A stretch of DNA of 7,198 nt. It comes from Chloroflexota bacterium (GTDB lineage: Bacteria > Chloroflexota > Dehalococcoidia > SM23-28-2 > RBG-16-64-32). Of the stretch, positions 1-7,198 are shown piece by piece. Under the pieces are notes generated by a model that made no database searches, was not told where the DNA came from, and was given only the letters and a program-made list of their open reading frames with translations. Both the position numbers and the translations under genes were made by a program. The number at the start of each line of letters is the position of its first letter. The first letter of the stretch is position 1. The stretch is taken from assembly GCA_022565075.1 (NCBI GenBank), contig JADFKG010000104.1, forward strand, positions 1 to 7,198. The letters run 5' to 3'.

Positions 1-640
1 ACTCCTCGTCCGTGCCGGGCATGACGAAGAACTCCATCTCCATCTGCTCGAACTCACGGTCGCGGAAGATGAAGTTGCCGGGCGTGATCTCGTTGCGGAA
101 CGAGCGGCCGATCTGGGCGATGCCGAACGGGAGCTTCTTGCGCATCGTCGTGAGGACGTTGTCGAAGTTGACGAACATGCCTTGAGCCGTCTCCGGCCGC
201 AGGTAGGCGACGGAAGCGTCGTCGGCGACGGGGCCGATGAACGTCTTGAACATGAGGTTGAACATGCGCGAATCGGTCAGCGAGCCGCCGCAGTCGGGGC
301 AGCGGATCTCGCCCTTGTCGTCGGGCTTGACGTCGTCCGTCCGGAAGCGGTGCTGACAGTCCTTGCAGTCGACCATCGGGTCGGCGAACGTCTTGACGTG
401 TCCGCTGGCCTCCCAGACGCGAGGGTTCATGATGATCGACGTCTCGATGCCAACGACGTCGGCGCGCTCCTGGACGGTGTTGCGCCACCAGGAGCGTTTG
501 ATGTTGTTCTTGAGTTCTACGCCCAGCGGGCCGTAGTCCCAGAACCCGCCCAGGCCGCCGTAGATTTCGCTGCTCGGGAAGACGAAGCCGCGGCGCTTGC
601 AGAGCGAGACGAACGTCTCCATAGAGTGTTTGTTGGTCAT
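1..640 (-). CDS. glyQS: Glycyl-tRNA synthetase, one-chain (alpha2) class II type, N-terminal part
   Basis: This enzyme charges tRNA-Gly with glycine in the cytoplasm. Only residues 1-213 are present; the rest of the catalytic core and the C-terminal anticodon-binding domain lie beyond the window start. The N-terminus has the family pattern around residues 18-44 (RRGFVFPSSEIYGG, then FWDYGPLGVELKNN). Class II motif 2 is at about 179-205 (RSFRNEITPGNFIFRDREF, ending QMEMEFF). A CxxC pair at 92/95 and another at 114/117 form a zinc-ribbon-like insertion found in some bacterial and archaeal/eukaryal-like alpha2 enzymes. The ATG at 638-640 is preceded by AGGGAA about nine bases upstream and fits the family N-terminus. 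The alpha2 architecture separates it from the tetrameric GlyQ/GlyS enzyme. Family assignment is near certain. Confidence 0.96.
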   Translation of the reverse strand, partial: MTNKHSMETFVSLCKRRGFVFPSSEIYGGLGGFWDYGPLGVELKNNIKRSWWRNTVQERADVVGIETSIIMNPRVWEASGHVKTFADPMVDCKDCQHRFRTDDVKPDDKGEIRCPDCGGSLTDSRMFNLMFKTFIGPVADDASVAYLRPETAQGMFVNFDNVLTTMRKKLPFGIAQIGRSFRNEITPGNFIFRDREFEQMEMEFFVMPGTDEE

Positions 641-662
641 GTGTGGGTGTTCCCTATCCAGC

Positions 663-678
663 CCTGCGGGTCCGCAGG
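663..678 (-). promoter_or_regulatory. Small hairpin in the glycyl-tRNA synthetase leader
   Basis: A perfect 6-bp stem (CCTGCG/CGCAGG) with a 4-base loop lies between the predicted transcription start (about 712) and the synthetase ATG. I looked for T-box hallmarks (the UGGNACC-type bulge sequence and a following terminator) and did not find them, so this is only a local hairpin of unknown role. Confidence 0.3.
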
Positions 679-718
679 ACAAGGAAGGCGACCATGGAGG
701 CCGCCCTGCCGACCTGAA

Positions 719-747
719 ACGTTAGCAGCCGGTCGCGATTGCGTCAA
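719..747 (-). promoter_or_regulatory. Sigma-70-type promoter for glyQS
   Basis: Read on the minus strand, TTGACG (742-747) is followed after 17 bases by TAACGT (719-724). The -35 box matches consensus at five of six positions; the -10 box keeps the leading TA and final T. Transcription would start near 712, giving a leader of about 70 nt before the synthetase ATG. It lies back-to-back with the rightward promoter at 764-793, with 16 bases between the two -35 boxes. Prediction from sequence only. Confidence 0.55.
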
Positions 748-763
748 AGCAGCCGTTCGCTCG

Positions 764-793
764 TTGACACCCTTTCCGGCTCGTTGCTACTAT
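764..793 (+). promoter_or_regulatory. Strong sigma-70-type promoter for the ytxH-like/darA pair
   Basis: A perfect -35 box TTGACA (764-769) is followed after 18 bases by TACTAT (788-793), which matches the -10 consensus at five of six positions. TGC directly before it supplies an extended -10 element. Transcription would start near 800, giving a leader of about 68 nt before the ATG at 868. That leader holds a 5-bp hairpin (808-821, GCCGG/CCGGC). This is the best-looking promoter in the window. Confidence 0.7.
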
Positions 794-867
794 CGGGTTG
801 CCTTAAAGCCGGGTCCCCGGCGCAGGGCACCGCGATCGGCGGTTGTAGCGAATTTCGGAGGTCAGTC

Positions 868-1023
868 ATGCGGTTCATCCTCGGCCTGCTCATCGGAGTC
901 GCGTTGGGCGCAGCGCTTGGCAGACTCGCACCGCCCCAGTCCGGGAACGAGATCCGGCAGGCGCTCAAGCAGCGCTTGCAACCGGACGCCGAAGCTGCGG
1001 ACGATAGCGTCATCGTCGGATGA
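868..1023 (+). CDS. Small YtxH-like membrane protein (51 aa)
   Basis: A 51-residue protein with one hydrophobic glycine-rich segment at residues 3-18 (FILGLLIGVALGAALG), then APPQSG and a charged amphipathic tail (NEIRQALKQRL, then acidic residues). This is the layout of short YtxH-domain proteins: an N-terminal G-rich membrane helix, an APxSG-like turn and a Glu/Arg/Lys helix. The function of that family is poorly known (envelope or stress association in some Bacillota). The ATG at 868 is chosen because GGAGGT (857-862) sits just upstream and the hydrophobic segment begins immediately; the frame is open further 5', but that extension crosses the promoter. It is first in a two-gene unit with darA, 21 nt downstream, suggesting co-transcription and perhaps a membrane link to c-di-AMP signalling (inference). 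Confidence 0.75.
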   Translation: MRFILGLLIGVALGAALGRLAPPQSGNEIRQALKQRLQPDAEAADDSVIVG

Positions 1024-1044
1024 TGACTCCAGCCGGGGCGCTCG

Positions 1045-1386
1045 TTGGCTGAGCCCGAAACGAAGCTACTCATCGTCATCACTGCCGACGACGAGGCCGA
1101 CAACGTGATCAACAAGCTCGTAGAACGTGGCTATCCCGCCACGAAAGTCAGCAGCACCGGTGGCTTTCTGCGTCGCGGCAGCGCGACTATCTTCTCCGGC
1201 GTCGATGCCGATGACGTCGAAACCGTGATGGGTATCATCCGCGAAGAGTGCAAGGCGCGCACGGAGTTCGTGCCGGCACAGGGCTTGCCGTTCCCGGACA
1301 GCATCTACCCGGCCGAGCCGGTGCAGGTGCGGGTCGGTGGGGCGATCGTCTTCGTGCTCCCTGTCGAGCGCTTCGAGAAGACCTAG
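1045..1386 (+). CDS. darA: Cyclic-di-AMP receptor DarA/PstA family (PII-like)
   Basis: A 113-residue PII-like protein that in Bacillota binds cyclic-di-AMP as a homotrimer; its downstream targets are largely unknown. Family signatures are all present: the N-terminal strand KLLIVITADDEAD (7-19), the ligand-site segment VSSTGGFLRRGSATIFSGV (35-53), the IIREECKAR helix (64-72) and the C-terminal VGGAIVFVLPVERFEK (97-112). Length is typical. The start must be the TTG at 1045: an in-frame TGA at 1024-1026 blocks anything further upstream, no ATG or GTG precedes the conserved strand, and GGGG at 1035-1038 gives a fair ribosome site. It follows the YtxH-like gene by 21 nt and is followed by a strong terminator. 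No diadenylate cyclase is visible here. Binding of c-di-AMP by this protein is inferred from the family. Confidence 0.93.
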   Translation: MAEPETKLLIVITADDEADNVINKLVERGYPATKVSSTGGFLRRGSATIFSGVDADDVETVMGIIREECKARTEFVPAQGLPFPDSIYPAEPVQVRVGGAIVFVLPVERFEKT

Positions 1387-1413
1387 CGCAACCTCGCGCT
1401 CGACCAGAACGGC

Positions 1414-1448
1414 GAAGGCCAGGCTTAAGCCTGGCCTTCATTTCGTTT
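1414..1448 (+). terminator. Rho-independent terminator after darA
   Basis: An 11-bp perfect stem (1414-1424 with 1429-1439) closes a TTAA loop, so the whole 26 nt is a perfect palindrome. On the plus strand it is followed by ATTTCGTTTG, a T-rich tail, 27 nt after the darA stop. The minus-strand side lacks a T-run, so it should work mainly rightward, although it also sits 26 nt beyond the converging hppA stop and could block read-through from both sides. Confidence 0.85.
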
Positions 1449-1465
1449 GTCGAATTCGGTGTCCG

Positions 1466-3532
<2,067 letters not shown>

Positions 3533-3570
3533 TGGCTGGCGTACCCCTTACTCAGGTGCGGGATTAATGA

Positions 3571-3590
3571 AGCCGCGGACGCCCGCGGCT
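3571..3590 (-). promoter_or_regulatory. GC-rich hairpin in the hppA leader
   Basis: A perfect 8-bp stem, AGCCGCGG/CCGCGGCT, with a 4-base loop lies about 26-45 nt downstream of the predicted hppA start site and 38 nt before the hppA ATG. On the minus strand it is followed by TTCATTAATCC, only a weak T-tract. It could stop read-through from the crotonase operon, which has no other terminator, or act as a leader stem affecting hppA expression. Which one is not decidable from sequence. Confidence 0.45.
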
Positions 3591-3594
3591 AGTG

Positions 3595-3605
3595 GTGAAT
3601 TTCAC
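3595..3605. promoter_or_regulatory. Operator-like palindrome near the hppA start site
   Basis: The 11-nt palindrome GTGAATTTCAC (5-bp arms around one base) falls roughly 11-21 nt downstream of the predicted hppA transcription start, a position where a repressor could act. It is short and could be chance. Confidence 0.2.
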
Positions 3606-3622
3606 GAGGTTTACGTCGCCGA

Positions 3623-3651
3623 AGTCTAGCAGAGGGCATATTGGCGGGCAA
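3623..3651 (-). promoter_or_regulatory. Extended -10 promoter for hppA
   Basis: On the minus strand, TTGCCC (3646-3651) is followed after exactly 17 bases by TAGACT (3623-3628), four of six to consensus, with TGC just before it giving an extended -10. The start site would be near 3616 with a leader of about 84 nt. The promoter begins 20 nt past the crotonase stop, so hppA is probably transcribed independently of that operon, with some read-through possible. Confidence 0.6.
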
Positions 3652-3670
3652 GGAGCGACAGGCGCGCCCC

Positions 3671-4459
3671 TCACCTGGGGAAGCGAGAGAAGTCCGGCTC
3701 CCGGCGCTCCAGGAACGCGGTTTTTCCCTCGTCTGCCTCGCCGGTCTTGTAGAAGTCCGGAGCGATCTGACCGACCCAGTCGCGGTCCGGCTGCCTTAGC
3801 GGCTGAAACACCTCGCGGAAGGAGGCCTTGAGGATCTTGAGACAGGCCGGGCTCTTCTGGAGGAGCTCGGTGCACCAGCGGTCGACTTCGTCGTCGAGGC
3901 CGTCGTGCGGAACGACGGTGTTCACGAGGCCCATCTCCAGCGCCTCCTGAGCTGAGTAGCGGCGGCAGAGCATCCAGATCTCCTTCGCCTTTTTCGCGCC
4001 CACGACGTGCACGAGGTAAGAGACCCAGTGGCCCGACGCCGGGCTGCCGACGCGCGGGCCGACCTGCGAGAATACGGCTCGCTCGGAGGCGATCGTGAAG
4101 TCGCAGAAGTAGGCGAGGTGGTTGCCGCCGCCGATCGAGTAGCCGTTGACGCGGGCGATGACGGGCTTGAGGAAGTCCTCGATGCCGGCGTGCGGGTCCA
4201 TCGGCACCTGCTTGCCCTCGCGCTGCACCTCCTGGAGCCAGCGCACGTCGCCGCCGGCGCAGAACGCCTTGTCGCCGGCGCCGGTGATGACCACGACGCC
4301 CACCTCCGGGTCGGCGTTGGCGTCGTCCATCGCCGCGCGCATCTCGTCCAGCGTCTCGCCGGTGAACGAGTTCATCGCGTCGGGCCGGTTGATCGTGAGC
4401 CAGGCCGCACCGCGGACGCGGTGGTGCTTCTCGTAGAGGATGTCGCTGAAGTCGGGCAT
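3671..4459 (-). CDS. MenB/BadI-like crotonase-family protein (enoyl-CoA hydratase/isomerase)
   Basis: A 262-residue soluble crotonase-fold protein acting on a CoA thioester. The first oxyanion-hole loop is KAFCAGGDV (64-72) and the second is GYSIGGGNHLAYFCDFTIA (106-124). Overall it resembles 1,4-dihydroxynaphthoyl-CoA synthase (MenB) and 2-ketocyclohexanecarboxyl-CoA hydrolase (BadI) more than ordinary enoyl-CoA hydratases: VGPRVGS (133-139), KKAKEIWMLCRRYSAQEALE (156-175) with MGLVNTVVP following, and the C-terminal FYKT and EPDFSRFPR. Without gaps, the E. coli MenB catalytic Asp163 falls on Ala141 (GSPASGHW instead of GSFDGGW), while the Gly156 and Ser161 equivalents (Gly134, Ser139) are kept. 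A normal MenB reaction is therefore doubtful, so I give no symbol. The ATG at 4457-4459 has AGGAG eight bases upstream, overlapping the stop of the biotin carrier gene: translational coupling. Confidence 0.88.
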   Translation of the reverse strand: MPDFSDILYEKHHRVRGAAWLTINRPDAMNSFTGETLDEMRAAMDDANADPEVGVVVITGAGDKAFCAGGDVRWLQEVQREGKQVPMDPHAGIEDFLKPVIARVNGYSIGGGNHLAYFCDFTIASERAVFSQVGPRVGSPASGHWVSYLVHVVGAKKAKEIWMLCRRYSAQEALEMGLVNTVVPHDGLDDEVDRWCTELLQKSPACLKILKASFREVFQPLRQPDRDWVGQIAPDFYKTGEADEGKTAFLERREPDFSRFPR

Positions 4460-4469
4460 GGGGCTGCTC

Positions 4470-4973
4470 CTAATCGCCGGCGGGTTCGATGACGAGGAGC
4501 GTGTCGCCGTCGGAGACGCGGGCGCCGGCGCTGACGTCGATCTCCTTGATGGTGCCGCTGACTGGTGCGGTGATCTCGTTCTCCATCTTCATCGCTTCGA
4601 TGACGAGCAGAACGTCGCCCTCGTTCACTTCGTCGCCGGTCTTGACGTCGATGCGCACGATTCGGCCCGTCATCTGGGAGACGACGGCGCCTGTCGCGGT
4701 CGTGGACGACTTGCGCGCGATCTTCGGGCGCGGGGCAGCGGCGGCGGCGCCGGACGCTTCGACAGCGTACGTTTTGGCGTCGACGAGCAGGTCGATCACG
4801 CCGTCTTCCGGCAGCGGATCGGGGAGCTGAACGGCGAACGGTTTTTCGTTGACATAAACCGTGAGCGTCTTCTCGTGCCTCACGATCCGGATGGCGAACG
4901 ACTCTCCGTTAACGGTAACGGTCTCGCCCGCCGGCTGAGCGTCGAACTCCTGGTCGCCGATCTTGATCTTCAT
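4470..4973 (-). CDS. Biotin carboxyl carrier protein of a multi-subunit carboxylase
   Basis: A 167-residue acyl-carboxylase carrier. Residues 1-73 are a beta-rich N-terminal part of unclear role, 74-95 an Ala/Pro/Lys-rich linker, and 96-164 a biotinyl/lipoyl domain with the EAMKMEN motif; Lys129 should carry biotin. MSGTI-like repeats of the fold are visible as MTGRIVRIDV (101-110) and VSGTIKEIDV (138-147). The carrier shuttles carboxyl groups between a biotin carboxylase and the carboxyltransferase encoded just upstream. The ATG at 4971-4973 is chosen because GAGAGG lies six bases upstream and it follows the carboxyltransferase stop by 2 nt; a longer frame exists but overlaps that gene and gives non-protein-like sequence. 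Related carriers serve acetyl-CoA, pyruvate or methylmalonyl-CoA enzymes; the pycB-like neighbour points to an oxoacid substrate. Confidence 0.93.
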   Translation of the reverse strand: MKIKIGDQEFDAQPAGETVTVNGESFAIRIVRHEKTLTVYVNEKPFAVQLPDPLPEDGVIDLLVDAKTYAVEASGAAAAAPRPKIARKSSTTATGAVVSQMTGRIVRIDVKTGDEVNEGDVLLVIEAMKMENEITAPVSGTIKEIDVSAGARVSDGDTLLVIEPAGD

Positions 4974-4975
4974 GC

Positions 4976-6451
4976 TCAGCCTCTCAGCGCTCTCTGGCGC
5001 CCGGCCGTCTTCCACGGGTTGTGTGTGTGTCCGTCGACGGCCGCGCCGGGCGCGGGGGCAGCGCGCGCCCGGTCGTGCGTGAGCGCGGCGGCGATCGCAG
5101 CGGCGATCTCGTTTTCGATGCCGCCGCCGTCGTTGCGCCATTCCAGGAACTCCTGCGCCACCTGCGGGAAGAGCACGTATGAGAGCAGGTCTTCGTCCGA
5201 CTTCACGAAGTCGCCGGCCTGCTTGCGCGCGGCTTTCAGCTCCGGGTCGATGTGGTCGGCCGGGCGGTCCGTGATCGGCTTTTCGTTGGGGGCGATCTTC
5301 TTACGAATCTTGGCGCTGATCGGCGCGGGCGTCTGGCCGTACTGGCCGAGCACGAGCCCGCGGGTCTCCTTCGTCACCTGTTTGTAGCGCTCGCCGAAGA
5401 GCGTGTTCATCACGGCCTGAGTGCCGACGATCTGGCTTGTCGGTGTGACGAGCGGCGGGTAGCCGGTGTCGGCGCGCACGGCCGGGATCTCGTCGAGCAC
5501 GGCGCGCAGCTTGTCGGCGGCGCCCTGCTCGCGCAGCTGTGAAACGAGGTTCGAGATCATGCCGCCGGGCACCTGGTGGAGGAGCACGCCGGCGTCGAGT
5601 CTGACGTTGCCCTCGAACGCCGCGTACTTCTTGCGCACCTCGCCGAAGTAGTCCGCGAGGTGCGTCAGCCGTTCGAGGTCCAGCTTCGTGTCCTTGTCCG
5701 AGCCCTCGAACGTGGCGACGAGCGACTCCGTCGGCGGCTGCGAGGTGCCTTGCGCGAGTGTCGAGAGCGCGCAATCCATGATGTCCAGCCCGGCCTCGAC
5801 CGCCTTGAGGTACGACATCTCAGCCATGCCGCTGGTGCAGTGGCAGTGCATCTGGATGGGGACTTTCACGACTTCCTTGATCGCCTTGACGATCTCGAAG
5901 GCGTCGTAGGGGTGGAGGAGGCCGGCCATGTCCTTGATGCAGATCGAATCGCAGCCCATCTCCTCCAGCTGCTTGGCCTGGTCGGCGAACATCTGGGTCG
6001 TGTGTACGGGGCTGATCGTGTAGCAGACGGTGCCCTGGGCGTGGCCGCCGGCCTTCTTCACGGCCTTGATCGCGGTCTCCAGGTTTCGCAGGTCGTTGAG
6101 CGCGTCGAAGATGCGGAAGATCTCCATGCCGTTCTTGACGGCCAGCTCGCAGAACTTCTTGACGACATCGTCGGCGTAATGCCGGTAGCCGACGACGTTC
6201 TGCCCGCGGAGGAGCATCTGCAGCGGCGTCTTCTTGAAGCGCTTCTTCAGCTCACGGAGGCGATCCCAGGGATCCTCACGCAGGAAGCGCAGCGCCGTAT
6301 CGAACGTGGCGCCGCCCCAGACCTCCACGCTGTGGAAGCCCACCTCGTCCATCTCCTCGGCGATCGGCAGCATATCCTCCGTGCGCATCCGCGTGGCGAG
6401 GAGGGACTGATGCCCGTCGCGCATAGTGGTGTCGGTGATCTTTACGCCCAT
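4976..6451 (-). CDS. pycB: Pyruvate carboxylase subunit B / transcarboxylase 5S-type carboxyltransferase
   Basis: A 491-residue carboxyltransferase of the HMGL-like TIM-barrel family that moves CO2 between carboxybiotin and an oxoacid such as pyruvate/oxaloacetate. DTTMRDGHQSLLATR is at 7-21, CIKDMAGLLHPYDAF at 171-185 and QMHCHCTSGMAEMSYLKA at 200-217. The metal and catalytic set Asp12, Lys173 (the lysine carboxylated in the family), His202 and His204 has the same spacing as Asp23/Lys184/His215/His217 of Propionibacterium transcarboxylase 5S. The conserved C-terminal domain runs to about 435 (QVPGGMISNLVSQL; DTGYPPLVTPTSQIVGTQAV). Unlike many PycB/OadA proteins it carries no fused biotinyl domain; that is the separate next gene. 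The ATG at 6449-6451 has GGAAGG nine bases upstream. Alternative roles are oxaloacetate decarboxylase alpha or methylmalonyl-CoA carboxyltransferase; no membrane decarboxylase subunits are nearby. Confidence 0.93.
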   Translation of the reverse strand: MGVKITDTTMRDGHQSLLATRMRTEDMLPIAEEMDEVGFHSVEVWGGATFDTALRFLREDPWDRLRELKKRFKKTPLQMLLRGQNVVGYRHYADDVVKKFCELAVKNGMEIFRIFDALNDLRNLETAIKAVKKAGGHAQGTVCYTISPVHTTQMFADQAKQLEEMGCDSICIKDMAGLLHPYDAFEIVKAIKEVVKVPIQMHCHCTSGMAEMSYLKAVEAGLDIMDCALSTLAQGTSQPPTESLVATFEGSDKDTKLDLERLTHLADYFGEVRKKYAAFEGNVRLDAGVLLHQVPGGMISNLVSQLREQGAADKLRAVLDEIPAVRADTGYPPLVTPTSQIVGTQAVMNTLFGERYKQVTKETRGLVLGQYGQTPAPISAKIRKKIAPNEKPITDRPADHIDPELKAARKQAGDFVKSDEDLLSYVLFPQVAQEFLEWRNDGGGIENEIAAAIAAALTHDRARAAPAPGAAVDGHTHNPWKTAGRQRALRG

Positions 6452-6741
6452 GCTTCCGTACCTTCCGTTGGGTCTTCGTCTTCTTCGTAATCGTACGCTT
6501 CTTCGTCCGTAGGCTCAGGCGCACGGGAGATCGCCCACACGGCGCTGCCGTCGACGGCGGTCACGGTGTTTCTGTCAAACAGAGCAATAGCTTTGGCGTT
6601 GATTTCACCAATCTTGGTTGGAGCGCCGGGTCGCAACGTAGCGATAATGGGTTGGCGGACGCGAACAATCAGCGTTCGGGACAGGTATTCGTCGAATTTG
6701 AGTTGGATGAGGCTACGATTGCTGCCGCCGGGCACAGTCAA
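6442..6741 (-). CDS. Possible end of a gene upstream of pycB (doubtful)
   Basis: A minus-strand frame runs up to 99 codons and ends in a strongly acidic tail (PEPTDEEAYDYEEDEDPTEG then TEAWA) whose TAA overlaps the pycB ATG by 10 nt, a usual coupling arrangement. Only the last 30 or so codons (about 6442-6535) look convincing. The remainder is antisense to the PEP-CTERM frame, has only a TTG start at 6741 with a poor ribosome site, and an in-frame TAG lies just upstream. If there is a junction near 6535, this is the stump of a real upstream gene; otherwise it is a chance frame. No family recognised. Confidence 0.25.
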   Translation of the reverse strand: MTVPGGSNRSLIQLKFDEYLSRTLIVRVRQPIIATLRPGAPTKIGEINAKAIALFDRNTVTAVDGSAVWAISRAPEPTDEEAYDYEEDEDPTEGTEAWA

Positions 6742-7198
6742 GCTACGCTGTCGCTAACCTTCAGCGTGATTTCCATTGGGGGAGGAGTCGCTGGTACTCC
6801 GTACACCGACGGCCTAGACCTGCGCTATTTGGGAAAGTCGGCCGGCAACCGAACCGTCTCGCAGTTATGGAATGCGGTTGGCCCGTTCCAGGCAGATATC
6901 CTTTCGACAAGCGGGCCGACTGGCAGTCACACCGTCGCAATTACAGACCCCCTAATTCTTTCCGACATTGCGGATGCCGCCCCGCAGGAGTACGTTGGCT
7001 TTGCATTTCTCAATTCTGTGGGAACGCGGCCCCCCGCCACTCCAATCACGCCGGTTGGTAACAGCATTGCGGAAACGTATGCATTCCAGATGAGCCGCGA
7101 TCTTGCCGAGTATTCGCTGAATACGGCAGTCCCCGAACCCACCACCCTCACCCTGCTATGGCTGTACGGTGCGGTGGAGGCGTGTGCGGCGCAGGTAA
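6541..7198 (+). CDS. PEP-CTERM secreted protein, truncated at its 5' end
   Basis: This frame has no stop from 6439 to the window end, so it is easily missed. From about 6560 it reads as a secreted beta-rich protein: FGVDFTNLGWS, then QVFVEFELDEATI, ATLSLTFSVISIGG, LDLRYLGKSAGN, GSHTVAITDPLILSDIADA and YVGFAFLNS, resembling the beta-sandwich body of many PEP-CTERM proteins. At 7129 the sorting motif VPEPTTLTLL begins; in the family it directs processing by an exosortase at the cell envelope. The frame holds no ATG, GTG or TTG between 6439 and 6652 and no signal peptide, so the 5' end is missing. The Arg-rich tail expected after the motif is absent in this frame but present in the next one (VRWRRVRRR, then TAA at 7196-7198), suggesting an indel near 7153-7170. 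Composition is unlike the neighbours. The start given is where protein-like sequence may begin, not a true start. Confidence 0.65.

Noticed and set aside
641..870. T-box riboswitch in the glycyl-tRNA synthetase leader
   Set aside because: Glycyl-tRNA synthetase genes often carry one, but the leader after the predicted start is only about 70 nt and I found neither the T-box bulge sequence nor a terminator/antiterminator pair.
182..1108. Long plus-strand open frame of 308 codons
   Set aside because: It runs antisense to the clear glycyl-tRNA synthetase gene, then across two promoters and two real genes, and its translation is Arg/Ala/Asp-rich without family features.
5020..5030. GT dinucleotide run as a possible phase-variable repeat
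   Set aside because: There are only about five units, and they encode an ordinary GHTHN stretch in the C-terminal tail of the carboxyltransferase.
6550..6620. Minus-strand TTGACA (in the antisense of about 6576-6581) as a -35 box for the pycB operon
   Set aside because: No acceptable -10 box lies 16-18 bases downstream, and the sequence is inside the likely foreign plus-strand gene.
6566..6757. Short plus-strand frame whose first residues (MFLSNRAIALALISPILVG) look like a signal peptide
   Set aside because: It overlaps the better-supported frame 1, turns Arg-rich and unstructured after about 25 residues, and has no good ribosome site. The hydrophobic start is probably chance.
6867..7061. 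Plus-strand 64-codon frame
   Set aside because: It overlaps the PEP-CTERM frame and has no protein-like pattern; it is a shadow of that gene.

Overview
The window is GC-rich and densely coding. The gene set suggests a Chloroflexota-like or related bacterium: a one-chain glycyl-tRNA synthetase with a zinc-ribbon insertion, a DarA-type cyclic-di-AMP receptor next to a small YtxH-like membrane protein, a K+-dependent membrane pyrophosphatase, and a split biotin-dependent carboxyltransferase. This lineage guess rests on family resemblance only and is weak.

Layout. Positions 1-640 (minus) hold the first 213 residues of glycyl-tRNA synthetase. Positions 641-867 are a divergent control region with a sigma-70-type promoter on each strand. 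Rightward transcription covers a 51-residue YtxH-like protein (868-1023) and DarA (1045-1386), and ends at a perfect 26-nt palindromic terminator (1414-1439) followed by a T-rich tail. Leftward on the minus strand come hppA (1466-3532), with its own promoter and leader hairpin, and a tightly packed operon transcribed in the order pycB-like carboxyltransferase (4976-6451), biotin carrier protein (4470-4973), MenB/BadI-like crotonase (3671-4459). In that operon pycB and the carrier gene are 2 nt apart, and the carrier and crotonase genes 10 nt apart. The carboxyltransferase and carrier are two of the three parts of a biotin-dependent carboxylase or transcarboxylase. No biotin carboxylase lies in the window. 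The pyrophosphatase would couple PPi hydrolysis to ion pumping; a link to the carboxylase operon is only positional.

The right end (about 6540-7198) is different. On the plus strand one frame stays open to the window edge and reads as the body of a secreted beta-rich protein ending in a PEP-CTERM sorting motif (VPEPTTLTLL). It has no start codon or signal peptide in frame, a lower GC content (58% in 6841-7080 against 69% in 5461-5700, hand counted) and about 50% GC at third positions in one sampled block. This looks like a junction: either a chimeric assembly or a real rearrangement or transfer that cut the gene's 5' end. It is the least ordinary part of the window. I see no CRISPR array, tRNA, rRNA, insertion sequence or clear defence system, and no convincing new biological system.
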